DNA of 49,689 nucleotides from positions 1 to 49,689 of the forward strand of contig NZ_JBPESN010000014.1 in assembly GCF_051710625.1 (NCBI RefSeq). The letters run 5' to 3'. Both the position numbers and the translations under genes were made by a program. The stretch is from JBPESN01 sp051710625 (GTDB taxonomy: Bacteria > Pseudomonadota > Gammaproteobacteria > Enterobacterales > Enterobacteriaceae). Below the pieces are notes generated by a model, which was not told the DNA's origin, did not search any database, and saw nothing but the letters and a program-made list of their open reading frames with translations. This document shows, in pieces, positions 1 through 9,449 of the stretch. Within the stretch, counting starts at the first letter, position 1, and each line of letters starts with the position of its first letter.

Positions 1-130
1 GTTAATCGTCATGGCGCCATCTTGTTAAGCGGGGGGGGGGGGGGATTTTTACCGGCAGCTTCGCGTGCCGCAAGGGGAAGGACTATTGCTACAGGATAGC
101 GGCCGATTTGATCTCGACCGCTACCGTTGA
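1..130 (+). pseudogene. ybaZ: 3' end of ybaZ (alkyltransferase-like protein), frameshifted at a poly-G tract
   Basis: YbaZ is an alkyltransferase-like DNA-binding protein that marks O6-alkylguanine for repair. Only the C-terminal part lies in the window. Bases 1-30 read VNRHGAILLS, matching the family's VVNRHG motif; after the G tract the reading resumes at base 50 as YRQLRVPQGEGLLLQD and ends FDLDRYR-stop at 128-130. The two halves are one base out of register: a tract of 13 instead of 14 G would join them. The E. coli protein ends RYRWNY, so the stop also falls where Trp would be. Position next to ybaY and convergent orientation agree with E. coli synteny. The 5' part is outside the window. 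Confidence 0.75.
31..44. repeat. Homopolymer run of 14 G
   Basis: An uninterrupted run of 14 G lies within the ybaZ reading frame, directly after the codon for Ser in LLS and before GATTTTTAC-like sequence. It is by far the longest homopolymer in the window. It shifts ybaZ by one base. Runs of this length slip readily during replication and are also prone to sequencing error. Confidence 0.9.
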
Positions 131-437
131 CGACCGGAAGACGGCGATTAATCGCGCCTGTCGGCGTGCGGACCAAACGGTTTTAGTGGGCAATCGACGC
201 CGTTTCCTGCTGGCCCCGCGCGCGGCCGCTACTGACCTATTGACACGGTGAAAGTGTGGCCACCGTGGACACGTGGCCATGAGTGAAACGGGCTTAGTTA
301 TTGGACGGTCGCCGCTGGCGACGGCCATGATGTCTACAAGCGCCGCTGGCTATCAGAAGGACGTTGGCGCCGGAACACTAATTAGAGGGGGTTAACCTGC
401 GTCGGCACGTTAATGAAACCGTGGTCACCGGCTTGGT
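131..437. other. Unassigned decayed DNA between ybaZ and ybaY
   Basis: This 307-base stretch separates the convergent ends of the ybaZ and ybaY remnants. I read all six frames and recognise no protein family, RNA gene or terminator. A 79-codon open frame on the minus strand (89-328) is arginine-rich, runs into ybaZ, and looks like chance. No match to 4.5S RNA, which lies further along in E. coli, was seen. Confidence 0.5.
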
Positions 438-914
438 TTACGTTGGTAAGGCAACCAACTGTACCGGTATCATTGTCAGGTCGTGACGCGTGCCGCCTTG
501 CGTGACCGCCATTTTGGCCTGTTCGGTAATCATCACCACACGCCCATCGACGGTAATGGCGGCACTCAGCAGAATACGGGCGTTGGTCTGGATATCCGAG
601 GGGTTAAACGGCAACACAAAGCTGAACGGTGCCCGCTTACCCTCGGTACGCACGGCGCGTTGTGCGATAACCTTGGACAGGGGGTATCGGGGATAGTGGC
701 ATTGGATAGCGTTACCGTCAGCGCCGCGCCAGGCGGCAGCGCAATACGTTCGTGGATATAAACTGTACCGCTAAACCGCCGGATGGCTAATCGCGCCCTG
801 TTGGGCGGTTCCCGGCGCTTTAAACGCGGGGATGGGAATATTGGCGCTTTTATCCGCGCATCCTGCAAGCGTAGCGCCCAAGGCGATACCCGCAACAATT
901 TGCCAGAGTTTCAT
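438..914 (-). pseudogene. ybaY: ybaY, outer-membrane lipoprotein, multiply frameshifted
   Basis: YbaY is a small lipoprotein of unknown detailed function. The start at 912-914 gives MKLWQIVAGIALGATLAGC, a lipoprotein signal peptide with lipobox LAGC followed by ADKSANIP, very like E. coli. The sequence then moves to a second frame (SGTVYIHERIALPPGAALTV, about 700-780) and a third (RAPFSFVLPFNPSDIQTNAR, about 580-650), ending at the stop 438-440. Two frameshifts therefore break it. The Pro/Thr-rich tail of the E. coli protein is absent. It lies downstream of amtB on the same strand; tesB, which separates the two in E. coli, is missing. Confidence 0.85.
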
Positions 915-1099
915 CTTTCGCTTCTTCTTATTATTATTTGCCGGACCTTCACCACCGTGAGTAATGTGGTAACGAATGCGATGGTGGTTCGCACCACCCA
1001 ATCCTTTAATCATGGCACAAGATCCCGGAATTTTCCCCTCGCCGGGTTAAGGAGGATTTTCTCGCGCCAGCCCCACTTAGCGAAGTAAACGGCGGCCAT

Positions 1100-1125
1100 A
1101 AAAAAGTGGGAGCACAAAGGCTCCC
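1100..1125 (-). terminator. Rho-independent terminator downstream of amtB
   Basis: On the minus strand a GGGAGC/GCTCCC stem with a six-base loop is followed by six T (A run at 1100-1105 on the plus strand). It sits about 50 bases past the amtB stop codon, where the glnK-amtB transcript would end. Confidence 0.8.
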
Positions 1126-1172
1126 GCCAGGGGTGACCAGAACGACCGGCTCGCGAACTGGTCACCGCCCGA

Positions 1173-2462
1173 TTAAGGGTTGTAGGCGTTTCCGCCGTGG
1201 CTGTTCACGTCCAGACCTTCGCGCTCTTGCTCTTCAGAAACACGCAGGCCTACCATCATATCGGCGATTTTAAAGCCGATAAACGCGACCACGCCAGACC
1301 AGATCAGACACACCACTACGCTTATAAGCTGTACCCAGACCTAATGTCCCATTGTGACGCCTTCAGCATAACCAGTGCCGCCCAGAGAGGCGGAGGAGAA
1401 TACCCCGGGTCAGGAGACCGCCGACGATGCCGCAGACACCGTGTACGCCAAACACATCGCAAACGTCGTCCACCTTCAGCCATTTCTTCAATGTGACGAC
1501 ACCCCGCAGTCCCGCTACACCACCGACCAGACCAATGACCAGTGCGCCGCCGACGGTACCGGCAGCTGGGGTAATGGCGACCAGCCCGGCAATGCAACCG
1601 GAGCACGCCGCCCAGTAAAGAAGGTTTGCCGCGCAGCATCCACTCGACGAACACCCAGGAGAGGATAGCGCTGGCGGTCGCCATGACGGTGTTGATAAAC
1701 GCCAGCCCGGCAATTTCATTGGCGGCGCTGGCGGAGCCGGCGTTGAAACCGAACCAGCCGATATAAAGGATTGCGGTGCCGGTAAAGACCATCGGCAAAT
1801 TATGCGGTTTGAAAACTTCTTTACCAAAGCCGGCGCGTTTGCCAAGCAGGTAAGCGCCCACCAGAGACCGGCACTGGCGGCATTGATGTGCACCACCGTC
1901 CCGCCGGCGAAGTCCAACGCCCCAAGCGATGCCAAAAAGCCGCCCGCCCACACTATATGCATGCGCCATCGGTAGATAGGAGAACGTCAACCATACCACC
2001 ACGAAAATCAACACCGCCGAGAAGCGGATATGTTCCGCCAGCGCGCCGTCGATCAGGCCAAAGGTAATACAGGCAAAGGAGCACTGAAACGCCACATGGA
2101 TCAGCTGATAGAAACTGCCGGTTAGCGCGGTCACGCCGATACTTTTCAGCATAATCATGCTGAAATCGCCGAAGAAGGCGTTACCGGTGCCGAACGTTAA
2201 CGAGTAACCATAAATCATCCACAGCACGCAGACCAGGGCGAAGCTGACCGCCACCTGCGTCCAGCATCGACAACACGTTTTTCCCGCGCAGCAGGCCGCC
2301 GTAAAAAAGCGCAATCCCCGGCAGGTTCATAAACAGCACCAGCGCGGTGTTTATCATCATAAAGGCGTTATCGGCCTTATCGGCCGCGGGTGCCGCAGCC
2401 ATGGCCCAGGACGGCAAAAGGGCCGCAGCGCCAAGCGTGGTGAGTGAGACAAGTTTCTTCAT
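1173..2462 (-). pseudogene. amtB: amtB, ammonium channel, at least five frame changes
   Basis: AmtB is the trimeric inner-membrane ammonium channel that GlnK plugs when nitrogen is plentiful. The start (MKKLVSLTTLGAAALLPSW) begins a signal peptide, followed by ADKADNAFMMINTALVLFM. One extra base near 2261 shifts the frame after NVLSML; further shifts occur near 1960, 1860, 1620 and 1395. Conserved blocks are readable in pieces: RFSAVLIFVVVWLTF, GALDFAGGTVVHINAASAGL, FKPHNLPMVFTGTAILYIGW and DVFGVHGVCGIVG. The C-terminus EEQEREGLDVNSHG, which binds GlnK in E. coli, is still present before the stop at 1173-1175. It follows glnK by 36 bases in the same transcript. The protein cannot be made intact. 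Confidence 0.93.
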
Positions 2463-2498
2463 TTTTTATTCATCCCTTTCTACAAATAGCGCATAACG

Positions 2499-2837
2499 TT
2501 AAAGTGCCGCTTCGTCGGTTTCGCCGGTACGAATGCGAATAACCCGCTGAAGCTCAGCAACAAAAATTTTGCCGGCGCCTATCTTGCCGGTGTAAGCAGC
2601 TTTGCTGATGACATCAGTCACTTCATCAAGCTGATCCTCGGCAATAGCGATGTCAATTTTCACTTTCGGCAGGAAATTCACGCTGTACTCAGCACCGCGA
2701 TAAAGCTCAGCATGGCCTTTCTGACGTCCAAATCCTTTCATTTCAGTGACCGCCAGCCCCTGAATACCCAGAGAGGAGAGCGCTTCACGCACATCTTCCA
2801 ATTTAAATGGCTTAATTACCACGGTTACCAGCTTCAT
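2499..2837 (-). CDS. glnK: GlnK, PII nitrogen-signalling protein
   Basis: GlnK senses glutamine and 2-oxoglutarate, is uridylylated by GlnD, and blocks AmtB. The 112-residue protein is full length: MKLVTVVIKPFKLEDVREAL, T-loop GHAELYRGAEYSV with the uridylylated Tyr51, and C-terminal TGKIGAGKIFVAELQRVIRI. The start at 2837 is chosen over upstream in-frame codons by family length. A sigma-54 promoter lies 54 bases upstream. The family resemblance is closer to GlnK than GlnB because of the amtB neighbour and the promoter. It is the only intact gene between 1 and 9449, and its usual membrane partner AmtB is broken, so it may act only through NtrB or other PII targets. Confidence 0.97.
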   Translation of the reverse strand: MKLVTVVIKPFKLEDVREALSSLGIQGLAVTEMKGFGRQKGHAELYRGAEYSVNFLPKVKIDIAIAEDQLDEVTDVISKAAYTGKIGAGKIFVAELQRVIRIRTGETDEAAL

Positions 2838-2890
2838 ATGTAATCCCACGAAAATTAAGTCCCAACTCGCGACCACTACGCCCAAGTAGA

Positions 2891-2905
2891 GCAAAGCATG
2901 TGCCA
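2891..2905 (-). promoter_or_regulatory. Sigma-54 promoter of glnK
   Basis: On the minus strand the sequence reads TGGCAC-N5-TTGC, an exact match to the -24/-12 elements used by sigma-54 RNA polymerase. It lies about 54 bases upstream of the glnK start codon and no other gene begins nearby. Confidence 0.9.
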
Positions 2906-3011
2906 CAAATGTTTTGACATAGAAATTTACCGTTAGCAGGCTATGCCTTTGGCACCTGCCCGTTGCAGGACAGTGCGCCGGAGTGAAAGGCAACGTTCAA
3001 CGCAGCGGGAA

Positions 3012-3048
3012 TGCACCAAACGGGTGTTCAATGCTAAAAAAGGGTGCG
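3012..3048 (-). promoter_or_regulatory. Two tandem NtrC-like sites upstream of glnK
   Basis: TGCACC-AAACG-GGTGTT at 3012-3028 is a near-palindrome close to the NtrC consensus TGCACC-N5-GGTGCA. A weaker copy, TGCTAA-AAAAG-GGTGCG, lies at 3032-3048; the centres are 20 bases apart, about two helical turns. They sit about 110-150 bases upstream of the sigma-54 promoter, a normal enhancer distance. Binding is inferred from sequence only. Confidence 0.6.
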
Positions 3049-3120
3049 TGTATCACAAAAATGGCACATTCATGCTTATTCAGAGTGCGTATCGGGTATG
3101 GGCTCCAGACGACAGGAAGG

Positions 3121-4817
3121 TTAAGGGTGGAGGCCATCTATCGCCCGCCTGCCAAGAAAGCAGGCGGTAGCGGCGTAAGAAAGGGCGTAGACGGCGACGC
3201 GGCGCGCCAAAGCATATTCAGCCGGAACACCTGAGGCTCGTCGGCGTGCAGCGCCTGCCCCCCGCGCCTGCTGCAGCTGATACATTTGATAATAGCGGCC
3301 CCGCGACTGTAGCAACGCGGCATGGGTACCGCGTTCCAGCGCTTTCCCCCGATGCAGGACCAGGATTTGGTCCGCCTTGACAACCGTGGACAGCCAGCCG
3401 GTGGGCGATGACCAAAAGCGTCGTACGCCGGCGTAGACACCAGCTCCCGCGCCAAGGCCAGCAGTCGCTTTTTGCCCGACCGACATCGTATCGCCCTGCT
3501 CACCCAGTTCAGCATACAGAGCCCCCCTGGTAAGGCACGCACTAATGTTGCCAGTTGCACCTGTTCGAGCGCGCGCCAGACCTGATGCTCATCGAGCCCC
3601 CTCCAAGAGTCACGTTGGCATACACCGTGTCGGCCATCACGACCGGATCATCCTGCTGTAGCATTGCCACTCCCTGGCGCAATACCCGGTGGCTGAGCGT
3701 TTCAATCGGTCCGCCGTCCAACAACAGCGTTTCTTCGCTTACCGGGTAGTACCCCATTATCAGGCTACCCAGGGTAGCTGGTATGCCCTACCAGGGCAAT
3801 AAAGCTTCTCGCCGGCGCCGTCAACGAAATGCGACGCAGCATCGGCGCTCCGCGATCATAGGCAAACTCGAGGTCGCGCAACGCAATGGCACCATCGTCG
3901 AGGAGACGATCATCCGGGCCATAGTGCTGTGCGGAACCATCCATTAATTCAAAGATTCGCTCACCTGCCACCACCGCTTGCTGCATGATGGACTGATGGG
4001 CTGTCAACTCAATAAGCGGCTCATTCAACCGTCTAAGATAGTTGATAAAGGCGTAAAGTACCCCCACGCTGATTGCTCCACGCGGGCTAAGCCCGAACAG
4101 CAGCATGCCGCACAAAATAAATGCGAATAGCAGGCTGAACATCGGGCGCAACAGGTAGCCCTCCAGCCGCAGCGTCGCCATACGGGTTTGAAAGTAGGCA
4201 TAACTCGCCCGCTGAAGCTTGGCGCCGAAACGCTGCTGTTTACGGAACTCCTGAATGACGCCCATACCGTTGATGGCCTCGTTGAAACCCTCATTGATAT
4301 CGGCGACATAGGACCGCAAACGCCAGACAATCGGCGTGCTGTAATGCTGATACAGCCACATCACCACAATGACCACCGGGTACAAAATCAGCGAGATACA
4401 CGCCAGCCGCCAGTCCAACAAAAACAGCGCTACCAGCGTGGCGCCGATTAACGTCACGCTGCGCAGCACCGAAGCGACCACCGTGACGTACAGATCTTTC
4501 ACCACTTCAGTATCGTTTGTGACCCTGGAAATAAGCTGCCCTACAGGCTGTCTGTCGGACACGCTTAACGGTTGGCGCAACGCGGCCGACAGTACCTGTA
4601 GCGTAAGAAAAATCGTCACCAGGCCGGCCACCATTTCAAACGGCAACCTTTTCTCCGGCAGAATATGATCGATGAAATAGCTTATCACTATCGGCCCGGC
4701 AACCTCCGCCGCCGCCAGCCATAGCATCATGACCGCCAGCGTTAAGGGCCGGCGGTACGGGCGGCCATAGGCAAGCAGCCGCTTAAAGGTGGGCCAGAGG
4801 CTAGTTCAGTTGCGCAT
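3121..4817 (-). pseudogene. mdlB: mdlB, ABC exporter half-transporter, heavily degraded
   Basis: MdlB is predicted to pair with MdlA as a heterodimeric ABC exporter. Translation from the ATG at 4815-4817 meets a stop at codon 4 (MRN-stop), then continues as SLWPTFKRLLAYGRPY. About 30 residues of the membrane domain are deleted before ALRQPLSVSDRQPVGQ. In the nucleotide-binding domain, VGHT passes straight to STLGSLIMGYYP in a shifted frame: the GSGK of Walker A is gone. More frameshifts follow through RQGVAMLQQD, MSVGQK and VLHRGKALERGTH. The last recognisable family sequence is GRYYQMYQLQQ near 3270; the 3' end given is that of the open frame and is uncertain. Confidence 0.92.
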
Positions 4818-6236
4818 CGTTCGTCTCCTTGGGGTGGGGTTCCTGTTCGAGCGCGGCTTCCAGCTGCTGATGGCGGTACATATCCCGGTACTAGCCAGGC
4901 TGTTGCAGTAGCGCTTGATGATCGCCGCGGTGGCCGATGCGGCCTTGTCTTAATACCAGGATCTCACTCGCACCCTGCAACACCGACAGCCAGTGGGCGG
5001 TGATGATAACCGTACGGTGAGCGCCAGCGCGGTCAAGGGCAGATCGTGAAAGCGTATCCCTCCCCTTCGGCTACGTCAAACTGCCGCAGGATTAGCGCCA
5101 GGAGCGTGCTTTTGCCGGCGCCGGTAGGTCCGCACACGCCCAGCATCTGCCCGGGAGCCAGCGTCAGATGGATACCCTGTAGCGCAGGATCCCGGGCGTG
5201 CGGATAACGAAACGCGTCCATCGCCACGCTCAGTGCTCCCAGTCCAACAAGGAAGGGATAAGGTGCCATCCACCACCTTGGGTCTTTCCTCCAGCGGCTG
5301 GCGAATACGGCTATAGGCTGCGCTACCGCGCTCGACAATGTTAAACATCCAGGCCAGGGCGAGCATCGGCCAGATCATCAAGCCGAGATACATGATAAAG
5401 CTGGTCAATTGACCGAGCGTCATAGCGCCGCGCATCACCAGCCAGCTGCTGCCGCCGCCCGCCAGTAAATTGGATAGCGCCACCGCCAGATAGATAGTCG
5501 GGTCGAAGCGGGCGTACACCCGGGCCACATGCATATTTTTGTCGCCGTCCTCCAAGGCGACGGCGGCGAAACGCGCTGACTGATGCTATTCCAGGCCGAA
5601 AGCCTTAATCATGCGGATGCTGGCCAGATTTTCCTGTGCCTGATTATTCAGCGAGGAGAACGCCGCCTGCGCCACGCGAAAACGCTAATGCAGGCGCTGT
5701 CCGTCCCGCTTGATAAGCACGGCCATTACCGGCATCGGGAGGAGGGCCAGTACGGTCAATTGCCAGCTGATTTGCAGACTCATCACCAGCAAAACCGAAC
5801 ACCCCATCACCAGTGAATCGACCAGCGTCAGCACGCCTTCGCCGGCGGCGAACACCACGCGGTCGACATCATTTGTGGCGCGCGCCATCAGATCGCCGGG
5901 GCGGTGGCGTAGATAAAAGCCCGGCAATTGCCGGCTGAGCAGATGATATAGCCGATCGCGCAGCTCCGCCGCCAGCCTATAAGCGGCGCCAAATAACAAA
6001 ATACGCCAGACATAACGCAGTCCATAAACCAGCACGGCCGTCGCGGCCATTATCCCCAGCCACAGCGCCAGATGACGCCCCGTGGCCTGGCCCGCCACGA
6101 CCCTATCGATGATAATACCCATCAGCCGCGGCGGCACTAATTGTAACAGCGCGATAATTATCAGCAGCGTCACAGCACCCAGGTAGTGCCGCCACTCGCA
6201 GCGAAAGAACCATCCTAATTGTGCAAATAATCTCAC
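4806..6236 (-). pseudogene. mdlA: mdlA, ABC exporter half-transporter, stops and deletion
   Basis: The gene starts with GTG (6234-6236) and reads MRLFAQLGWFFRCEWRHYLG, as in E. coli MdlA. The membrane domain is well conserved (ATNDVDRVVFAAGEGVLTL) but has in-frame stops at 5685-5687 (LH-stop-RF, Glu in E. coli) and again after AFGLE. Frameshifts lie near 5265 and 5050. Walker A (GVCGPTGAGKSTLLAL) is present, but a deletion near 5017 joins the region just after it to RTVIITAHWLS, removing the Q-loop, signature motif and Walker B. A further stop follows in the tail. The end overlaps the mdlB start, the normal operon arrangement. Confidence 0.92.
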
Positions 6237-6570
6237 GAGGCGTTATTCCAAAAATATAAAAGGCAGTAGCGACGCGCCGGGCAACATTATTGCCGTATTA
6301 TACCGTGATTAAGAAACTAATGTTGGCTTCAGGCCCCGCCAAAGACATCACCGGCGCCGGGTGCGACAGCGTCACCGGTTAATAAAGTCGCAGCAGATAT
6401 CACCGATCGATAAAAAGGTAAAATACCCATGGAATGACCATTTAAAAGAAAAACAAAACCATTAAATAAATATTTAAGAGGAATATTTTTTACTAAAAGC
6501 GGTAATAACGTGAGAAAAAGCAAACTCTTTTCCCGCCGTTCCGGTTAAGCTATGTTTAGACTCATTATTA
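6237..6570. other. Intergenic region between mdlA and a PLP-enzyme pseudogene; decR absent
   Basis: The 334 bases between the divergent mdlA and PLP-enzyme remnants hold no recognisable gene. In E. coli decR (ybaO, an Lrp-family regulator) lies upstream of mdlA; I find no trace of its helix-turn-helix or ligand domain in any frame. The right half is AT-rich. The gene appears to be deleted completely. Confidence 0.55.
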
Positions 6571-7621
6571 ATGACTACAAGCATGTCGTCATGGGCAACA
6601 CAGGCGGTAAACGAGATAGCGTGTGACTTTCAGCGCTCGGCGGATACCCATTTAATCCGGCTTACGTTGCCGGCCTTTCCCTATATTATTTTCTATCTGA
6701 AGGATGAAAGTACTTATCCTTCCGGCAGTTTGAAACACCAACTCGCCCGTTCTTTGTTTCTCTACGGACTGTGCAACAGCTGGATCCGACAGGACAGACC
6801 CGTTATCGAAGCGTCATCCGGTAGTACCGCCGTTTCCGAGGCATACTTCGCCCGCCTGCTGGGGTTGCCTTTTATCGCCGTGGTGCCGGAATGCACCGCA
6901 CGGCGAAAAATTGAACAAATCGAGCACCACGGTGGCCGCTGCCATTTCGTCAGCCACGGCGGATTGATTTATGACGAGGCGAAACGGCTGGCGCGCGAGC
7001 AAAACGGCCACTATATGGATCAATTCACCTATGCCGAGCGGGCAACCGACTGGCGAGGGAATAACAATATCGCCGAAAGCATTTGGCGCCAGATGGCACG
7101 CGAACCCTTTCCACAGGCCTCCTGGGTAGTGATGAGCGCCGGCACCGGCGGCACCTTCGCGACGCTTGGACGCTATCTTCGCTATCAAGGCCACCCTACT
7201 CGCCTGATGGTCGTCGACCCGAAGAATTCGGTATTTCATGCGTTATTCCGCCAGGGCGGATCCTGACCTGACCCATAATCGGCCCAGCCGTATCGAGGGC
7301 ATCGGCCGGCCGCGGGGGGAGCCGTCGTTTATTCCCGGCGTGATAGATGAGATGATGACCGTCCCTGATGGCGCCAGCATTGCCACGCTCGGATGGCTGG
7401 AGTCGCTGCTCGGCCACCGCCTCAGCGGTTCTACCGGTATCAATATGTGGGGTGCGCTGCAATTGGCCAAATAGATGCGTGCCGCTGGCGAAGCGGGAGC
7501 CATTGTCAGGCTTTTGTGCGCCGGCGGCGAATGCTATAGCGACACCTACTACTAGCCGGCATGGGTAAAGGAACATATCGGCGACATTCGTCCCTGGCAG
7601 ACAGCGCTGGAAAATCTGTAA
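6571..7621 (+). pseudogene. PLP-dependent cysteine synthase/desulfhydrase-like enzyme, frameshift and two stops
   Basis: The first 231 codons read as a fold-type II PLP enzyme of the cysteine synthase family: STYPSGSLKHQLARS holds the probable PLP lysine, SSGSTAVSEAYFARL the substrate loop, SAGTGGTFATLGRYLRY the phosphate-binding glycine loop. A frameshift near 7240-7270 moves the rest to another frame (RIEGIGRPRGEPSFIPGVID), which meets stops at about 7472 (AK-stop-MRAAG) and 7553 (YY-stop-PAW) before ending DIRPWQTALENL at 7621. The family member is often found beside decR in related enterobacteria, as recalled; its exact substrate, cysteine breakdown or synthesis, cannot be decided from sequence. 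Confidence 0.82.
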
Positions 7622-7709
7622 CGTCACGCCGTCGTCGGATTCTTCGCCGCCCGCTACTGTTCATCCGCTGGCAGAGACAGTACCCCATATCCTTTGCCCT
7701 ACAGAGTGA

Positions 7710-8339
7710 ATGAAACAGATGAAACGAGCGGTGGTGGTGTTTAGCGGCGGACAGAACTCAACAACCTGCTTTATTCAGGCGTTAAGTCAGTATGACGAAG
7801 TCCATTGCGTCACCTTTGACTATGGCCAACGCCATCAGGCGGAGATCGACGTCGCCCGTAAACTGGCGATGCAATTAGGCGCCCGCGCGCATAAAGTGAT
7901 CAATGCGGGACTGCTTAATGCGCTGGCGGTCTGCCCAGCACCTTTGTCCCCGGCCGAAATATCCTGTTCTTGACCCTGGCCGTTATTTACGCCTATCAGG
8001 TCAAGGCAAGCGCAGTCATTACCGGCGCTTGCGAGACAGATTTTTCCGGTTATCCCAATTGCCGCGATGACTTTATCAAAGCGTTGAATGCCGCAGTCAA
8101 TCTCCAGATAGCGCGCGAACTGAGCTTCGTTACGCCGCTGATGTGGCTGGACAAAGCTGAAACCTGGGCGCTGGCGGATTATTACCACCAGTATCGATTG
8201 GGTCCGCCACGATACGCTTACCTGCTACAACGGCACCAAAGGCGACGGCGGCGGCCAGTGCGCGCGTGGGCTGGCGTTGTAGCGTGCGCAGCCCGAGGCG
8301 GTCGTGGCCTTGCTGAAAGCCAAAACCGGACTGCGTTAA
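7710..8339 (+). pseudogene. queC: queC, 7-cyano-7-deazaguanine synthase, internal deletion and frameshifts
   Basis: QueC makes preQ0, the queuosine precursor, using an ATP pyrophosphatase fold. The start MKRAVVVFSGGQNSTTCF shows the PP-loop, with Asn where the usual SGGxDS has Asp. After LLNALA about 20 codons are missing and the frame shifts at a join to GLPSTFVPGRNILFL. The middle (VITGACETDFSGYPNCRDDF) is well kept. A one-base insertion near 8200 destroys the C-terminal zinc site: only one of the clustered cysteines is left (GDGGGQCARG), and a stop follows before the tail KAKTGLR at 8339. The first Met could be at 7710 or 7719; E. coli favours 7719. Confidence 0.92.
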
Positions 8340-8595
8340 GCGCAGCAGCCTCGCCATAAACGGCAGCGGCAGTCTGATGGCCCCAACGGCAATATCGCAG
8401 CTCTAAATCGTAATGAGGCGGCGCCAAGGGCGACAATTCCAGCGCTACAAACCGCAGCCAAGTGGGCTGAAAGCATTATAGGCACCCCAGCCGCATTAGG
8501 ATGATACCGCCACCCCACCCCACGCCGCAGATAGCGGCGAAAATGCCTTTCGTGGACCCAAAGCACGTTGCGCTTACGGTCCACGCCCGCAGCGT
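8340..8595 (-). other. Eroded sequence at the expected position of ybaW (fadM)
   Basis: In E. coli the thioesterase gene ybaW lies between queC and ybaV on the ybaV strand. Here 256 bases remain there. On the minus strand a few words (a GTGGAC and GCTATCTG-like stretch near 8550-8590) could be remnants of its N-terminal HVNNARYLEF region, but no frame gives a convincing family match. The assignment rests on synteny alone. Confidence 0.25.
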
Positions 8596-9305
8596 CTACA
8601 ACTTTAGACAATCTTCGAGCCGTGCCATCGCCGCCGGGCCGATGCCTTTGACCTTCTCCAGATCTTCAATATGCTCAAACGGCCCATGCTCTGGTCACGG
8701 TAGTCAATAATCGCCTGGCCCTTTTTAGGCCCGATCCCTTTCAACCCGTCCACCAGATCGTCCAGCGACGCGGTGTTGATGCTGATTTTATCCTCTTCTT
8801 CCTCCTCCTCCGTGCCGCCCGCCGCCGACGCAACTTCCTCTACAGGTTCCGGCACCCGCGGCGTTTCTGACGGCCCCGCACTCTCCGGTGTGTCCTGCGA
8901 CCCCGTGTCGCCGGCGCGTTGTCTGGCTGCACCTCCTGGCGCTTTTCTCTCTCGCTTACCGCCTGGAGGCCTTTTACTCCCTGACAGGATAGGGCGCGCC
9001 GTAACGCTGGCGGTGGAACGCACGGGTTTTTCCTGCTTGATGTCCGGGGTGGTCGTGTCCGTGGTCTGGTAGTCCATCGGCGCGTGTGCCCCCTCCTGCT
9101 GCACCGCCGCCTCAAACGTAACGGGGGGGGGATCGGTCTGGGTAGCTTTATCAGCGGTAGCGGGTGCCATCGCCGCTTCGCCAGTGGCGGTGGTCGACGC
9201 CGCTTCGTCAGCCCCAGCCAGGGTGGCTCGCACCGGCCCGGCGCATTGCAGGGACAGGACGGCGATGAGGGTGAGTAACATTCTTGTCGAAATGGGTTGT
9301 CGCAT
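8596..9305 (-). pseudogene. ybaV: ybaV/comEA-like helix-hairpin-helix protein with long linker, frameshift near C-terminus
   Basis: YbaV is a secreted or periplasmic ComEA-like DNA-binding protein. The start at 9305 gives a signal peptide (MRQPISTRMLLTLIAVLSL). A long linker of about 140 residues follows, rich in Ala, Thr, Pro and Glu and ending in an acidic run; E. coli YbaV is only 123 residues in all. The first helix-hairpin-helix is intact (INTASLDDLVDGLKGIGPKK). After IIDYRDQ the frame shifts by insertion of two bases or loss of one; the lost frame reads HGPFEHIEDLEKVKGIGPAA and would end EDCLKL at 8596. The shifted product ends at 8604 and is almost the same length, so residual function of the first motif is possible. 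Confidence 0.75.
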
Positions 9306-9375
9306 GCTCTTTTCTCCATAGTCTTTTCCCGGCAGAGCATGCCTTGGTGTCTGGTTCACCGCTATCGCCCGCGGC

Positions 9376-9408
9376 GAAAACCGCAACAGGCCGCTTTTGC
9401 GGCCTGTT
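9376..9408 (-). terminator. Strong hairpin downstream of ppiD
   Basis: A perfect 10-base stem, AACAGGCCGC/GCGGCCTGTT with loop TTTT (9385-9408), is followed on the minus strand by GCGGTTTTC. It lies just past the ppiD stop and before ybaV, the position of a rho-independent terminator, though the T tract is short. Confidence 0.65.
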
Positions 9409-9449
9409 GGTGTTACAGAATTAACGGTGGAAGTGCGCTCAACGCCCCA

